The position numbers and the translations under genes were made by a program. From assembly GCA_019750655.1 (NCBI GenBank), contig JAIEOG010000160.1, positions 1 through 7,575 of the forward strand: a stretch of DNA of 7,575 bases, read 5' to 3'. The notes beneath the pieces were generated by a model. The model was not told the DNA's origin. It was given only the letters and a program-made list of their open reading frames with translations, and ran no database searches. Numbering within the stretch: the first letter of the stretch is position 1; every line of letters starts with the position of its first letter. This DNA is from a bacterium (GTDB lineage Bacteria; Bdellovibrionota; FAC87; UBA2466). Of the stretch, positions 6,088 to 7,575 are shown one piece after another.

Positions 6088-6204
6088 AGGCTGTCCCGTG
6101 CCTAGATTTTGTCACTCTGTACCAATTCTGGAGAGCTAAGCTCTGTAAGCCCGTACGGTAATTGTGGAATTTTGCGCATACTGGCTGGCATCACGCCTGC
6201 AATG
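6088..6204. other. Intergenic stretch without a recognisable gene
   Basis: Between the methyltransferase terminator and the lipoprotein promoter I see no plausible coding sequence. Two small dyads are visible: AGAGCT-a-AGCTCT (6132-6144) and CCGTACGG (6151-6158). A TTGTCA hexamer at 6109-6114 resembles a -35 box but has no matching -10. No known RNA family was recognised. Confidence 0.5.
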
Positions 6205-6233
6205 TCGAATCGGGTAGGGAAGAGTGCTATACT
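6205..6233 (+). promoter_or_regulatory. Extended -10 sigma70-type promoter of the small lipoprotein gene
   Basis: TGCTATACT (6225-6233) is an extended -10 element: TG, one base, then TATACT (5 of 6 to consensus). The -35 region 17 bases upstream (TCGAAT, 6205-6210) is weak, as is common with extended -10 promoters. Transcription would start near 6240, leaving a leader of about 15 bases that contains the strong RBS AGGAGG (6244-6249), five bases before the ATG. Confidence 0.65.
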
Positions 6234-6254
6234 GAAAGAGCTTAGGAGGACTAA

Positions 6255-6413
6255 ATGAAGAAATTGAGTTTGGTATCGTTTTTGGTTTTGGCAATCACCG
6301 TCGGCTCTCTCACGAGCTGCAGTTCCAAAGAAAACCGCGCGGCTGATACCGCGATTAGCGGTAGCGCAGACAGCGCGAATTTGGGTGGTGCTTCGAGCGG
6401 CCAAGGTCGCTAA
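6255..6413 (+). CDS. Small outer-membrane-type lipoprotein (52 aa)
   Basis: The start ATG has a near-perfect RBS (AGGAGG, five bases away) and an extended -10 promoter, and a strong terminator follows, so it is a well-defined monocistronic gene despite its size. Residues 1-21 form a lipoprotein signal peptide (MKKLSLVSFLVLAITVGSLT..) with lipobox LTSC; Cys22 would be lipidated. Ser at +2 predicts Lol transport to the outer membrane rather than retention. The mature peptide is only 31 residues, polar and Ser/Gly/Ala-rich (ending GGASSGQGR), with no further Cys and no recognisable domain. Strong signals with a tiny product suggest an abundant envelope lipoprotein. I do not recognise a family; resemblance to entericidin-like peptides is only in size and type. 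Confidence 0.85.
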   Translation: MKKLSLVSFLVLAITVGSLTSCSSKENRAADTAISGSADSANLGGASSGQGR

Positions 6414-6441
6414 GCGCTCCGTAGTTGCCTAAGCTTTAAAG

Positions 6442-6476
6442 TGCCGGATTCCGGAAGGGATCCGGCATTTTTTTTT
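6442..6476 (+). terminator. Strong rho-independent terminator of the lipoprotein gene
   Basis: TGCCGGAT (6442-6449) pairs with ATCCGGCA (6460-6467) as a perfect 8-bp GC-rich stem, followed by nine T (6468-6476). The last two T belong to the minus-strand stop codon of the convergent gene. On the minus strand the hairpin is followed only by TTTAAA, so it should act mainly on the plus strand. Confidence 0.92.
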
Positions 6477-7377
6477 ATTCGAAAAAGCGCCGCACAGCCA
6501 TCGGGCGTTCGCCATCGGGGAGAGCCAAGGCTTTGCCCCACCCCTCCGCACACTGCTTCTGTAAGGTCGCCGAAACAGCTCCCAATAACGTGCTCAGTGC
6601 ATCCGAGTAGTAGAGCAGCCGATTGCTCGTAATCAAGGCTAGGTCGGGCTTGAGATTGGAAAGTTCTTCCAAGAAATGGGTGCTCGAAGAGCACGAGAAA
6701 AGCCCGAACAACCCCACGTGGTTTCCCGAGCTCTCCAAAGCGTCGAACAGGCGCTTCATCTGAGGGCGCTCACGGATATACCAAGCGTAGTCGACGTGCT
6801 TGTCTGCTGTTAGCTGTGGAGGGCGGAAGTCCGGACCGCCGCCATCCCGAGAATGGCCGTTATAAAAAACAATATCCGCCTCGCGCAGCCCTTCAAAGAA
6901 TGTGCGTTCCGCGTGCTTGCTCAGCCACGCTTGGTAGGAGTCGTGGCGGTTCTCGTCGTCATCGGGCCCGGCCGAACTGTGAGTGAGACGGAGCGATACG
7001 CGAGTGCCGTGTAGCACACGTTCATAGAGATCGGGATCTTCCACAGAACGCGTGAAACCGCAGGCCTCCCAGCCTTCTTGACAGCGGGCTGTGAGATAAC
7101 TCGCAAAGACGGCGCGCTCATAACGGTCGCCCACAAAGCGGCTCGGGCGTGCATCTTTGTAGCCGAATACGACCACAATTTTCAGGGTGCCGTCGCGGAT
7201 CAACCCCTCGTATGCCTTATCGCAGGATTTTACCGGCAAGGGGCGGACGAACTCTGTCGGAGCCGGGGCGGAAGTGAATGCGGTCAGAGTGCTTTCACCG
7301 CCGCGGCTGAAGTACAGGGCTAAGGCCCCCATCCCTGTAACGGCCGTCAGCGCGCCTAGTAGGTACAAGTGCTTCAC
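6475..7377 (-). CDS. Membrane-anchored or exported putative clan CD (caspase/gingipain-like) cysteine peptidase-like protein
   Basis: A 300-residue protein starting at GTG 7377, with GAGGG about 9 bases upstream. The start is set by a GTGA overlap with the preceding gene. Residues 4-24 are one hydrophobic segment (signal anchor, or cleaved after Ala20), then a Pro/Thr-rich linker. From residue 65 the pattern suits a caspase-like alpha/beta fold: strand LKIVVVFGY (65-73), a helix, strand RVSLRL, then ADIVFYNGHSRDGGG (167-181) with His175 after a hydrophobic strand, and LFGLFSCSSSTHF (223-235) with Cys229 at the end of the next strand. A His then a Cys about 50 residues later, each after a hydrophobic strand, is the clan CD dyad arrangement (caspases, gingipains, CHAT). 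The fold and activity are inferred; no named family is recognised. Other Cys (52, 99, 106, 276) may form disulfides if exported. The stop codon lies in the T-run of the convergent terminator. Confidence 0.82.
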   Translation of the reverse strand: MKHLYLLGALTAVTGMGALALYFSRGGESTLTAFTSAPAPTEFVRPLPVKSCDKAYEGLIRDGTLKIVVVFGYKDARPSRFVGDRYERAVFASYLTARCQEGWEACGFTRSVEDPDLYERVLHGTRVSLRLTHSSAGPDDDENRHDSYQAWLSKHAERTFFEGLREADIVFYNGHSRDGGGPDFRPPQLTADKHVDYAWYIRERPQMKRLFDALESSGNHVGLFGLFSCSSSTHFLEELSNLKPDLALITSNRLLYYSDALSTLLGAVSATLQKQCAEGWGKALALPDGERPMAVRRFFE

Positions 7378-7575
7378 CGCCGCAGTCCCTCGCAGGCTGT
7401 GCGAACATTTGCATTTTTATCCTGCAGGCAACCGGCTATGGCCGCTTCCCAGTCCTCGGGTTTCGGGAATTTTCGATCGTGCAGGGCAAAGACGGCCTGC
7501 AACCGCGGAAGGTAAGCGGGATCGCTCAGTGCGCCGACGAGCGTTTTCCAATAAGTAGGCTGTTTGCGCGCATTT
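7374..7575 (-). CDS. HEAT-repeat-like protein, C-terminal fragment (5' part beyond the window)
   Basis: A minus-strand frame is open from the window's right edge to TGA at 7376-7374, giving 66 residues. The peptide is helical and reads like HEAT repeats: WKTLVGALSDPAYLPRLQAV, then DWEAAIAGCLQDKNANVR followed by TACEGLRR. D.NANVR..AC..L is the usual second-helix pattern of a HEAT unit. The TGA overlaps the next gene's GTG start (GTGA, 7377-7374), so the two are translationally coupled in one operon. HEAT repeats act as protein-binding scaffolds, and this one probably works with the downstream clan CD-like protein. The rest of the protein, including any signal peptide, is outside the window. 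Confidence 0.8.
   Translation of the reverse strand, partial: NARKQPTYWKTLVGALSDPAYLPRLQAVFALHDRKFPKPEDWEAAIAGCLQDKNANVRTACEGLRR

Noticed and set aside
6202..6258. An 18-codon plus-strand frame whose TGA overlaps the lipoprotein ATG (ATGA), resembling a coupled leader peptide
   Set aside because: It has no RBS and the extended -10 element lies inside it, so the main transcript would start downstream of its ATG.
6102..6404. A 100-codon minus-strand frame opposite the lipoprotein gene and its leader
   Set aside because: No RBS and no coherent protein features; it covers a well-supported plus-strand promoter and gene.
7187..7558. A 123-codon plus-strand frame at the right edge
   Set aside because: It is antisense to two coupled minus-strand genes and its product is Arg/Pro-rich without features.

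Overview
This 7.6-kb window looks like an ordinary chromosomal stretch of a Gram-negative bacterium with roughly mid-50s % GC. The evidence for a Gram-negative host is the number of exported products with Sec signal peptides, a lipoprotein with an outer-membrane type +2 residue, and a NorM-like MATE transporter. The mix of genes (RCC1-repeat/kexin-type protease, disulfide-rich Sel1 protein, small lipoprotein, HEAT-repeat partner) would suit a Bdellovibrionota- or Myxococcota-like lineage, but that is an impression only; no rRNA or marker gene is present to settle it. No tRNA, rRNA, CRISPR array, insertion sequence, integrase or phage gene was seen.

Layout. Positions 1-1913 (+) hold the 3' part of a large secreted protein: RCC1-like beta-propeller blades, a kexin/furin-type S8 serine protease domain, and a C-terminal P-domain. 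The next gene (1914-2396, +) begins at the base after that stop codon. It encodes a small secreted protein resembling the N-terminal propeptide of bacterial subtilases, apparently without a catalytic domain. A convergent MATE exporter (3712-2393, -) overlaps its end by four bases. Upstream of the MATE gene, on the same strand, lies a secreted Cys/His-rich metallothionein-like protein (3994-3764, -); its rho-independent terminator ends one base before the MATE start codon. Divergent from it is a small secreted Cys-rich protein (4075-4383, +), which abuts tail-to-tail a secreted nine-Cys-pair Sel1-like protein (5355-4384, -). A 54-bp divergent gap with two perfect 10-bp palindromes separates that gene from a class I SAM methyltransferase of the lysine-methyltransferase-like group (5410-6063, +). 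Next come a strongly signposted 52-residue lipoprotein (6255-6413, +) with its own promoter, RBS and terminator, and finally a two-gene minus-strand operon at the right edge. In that operon a HEAT-like protein (partial) is coupled by a GTGA overlap to a membrane-anchored protein with a caspase/gingipain-like (clan CD) His/Cys pattern.

How the genes fit together. The strongest functional link is the first pair: a secreted convertase-like protease followed by a free-standing propeptide-like protein, plausibly its folding chaperone or inhibitor in trans. A second theme is the cell envelope: three adjacent exported proteins (3764-5355) are very rich in cysteine and could bind metal or form disulfide-stabilised structures. 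The right-edge operon pairs a possible second peptidase with a HEAT-repeat partner. These roles are inferred from sequence motifs; no homology search was possible.
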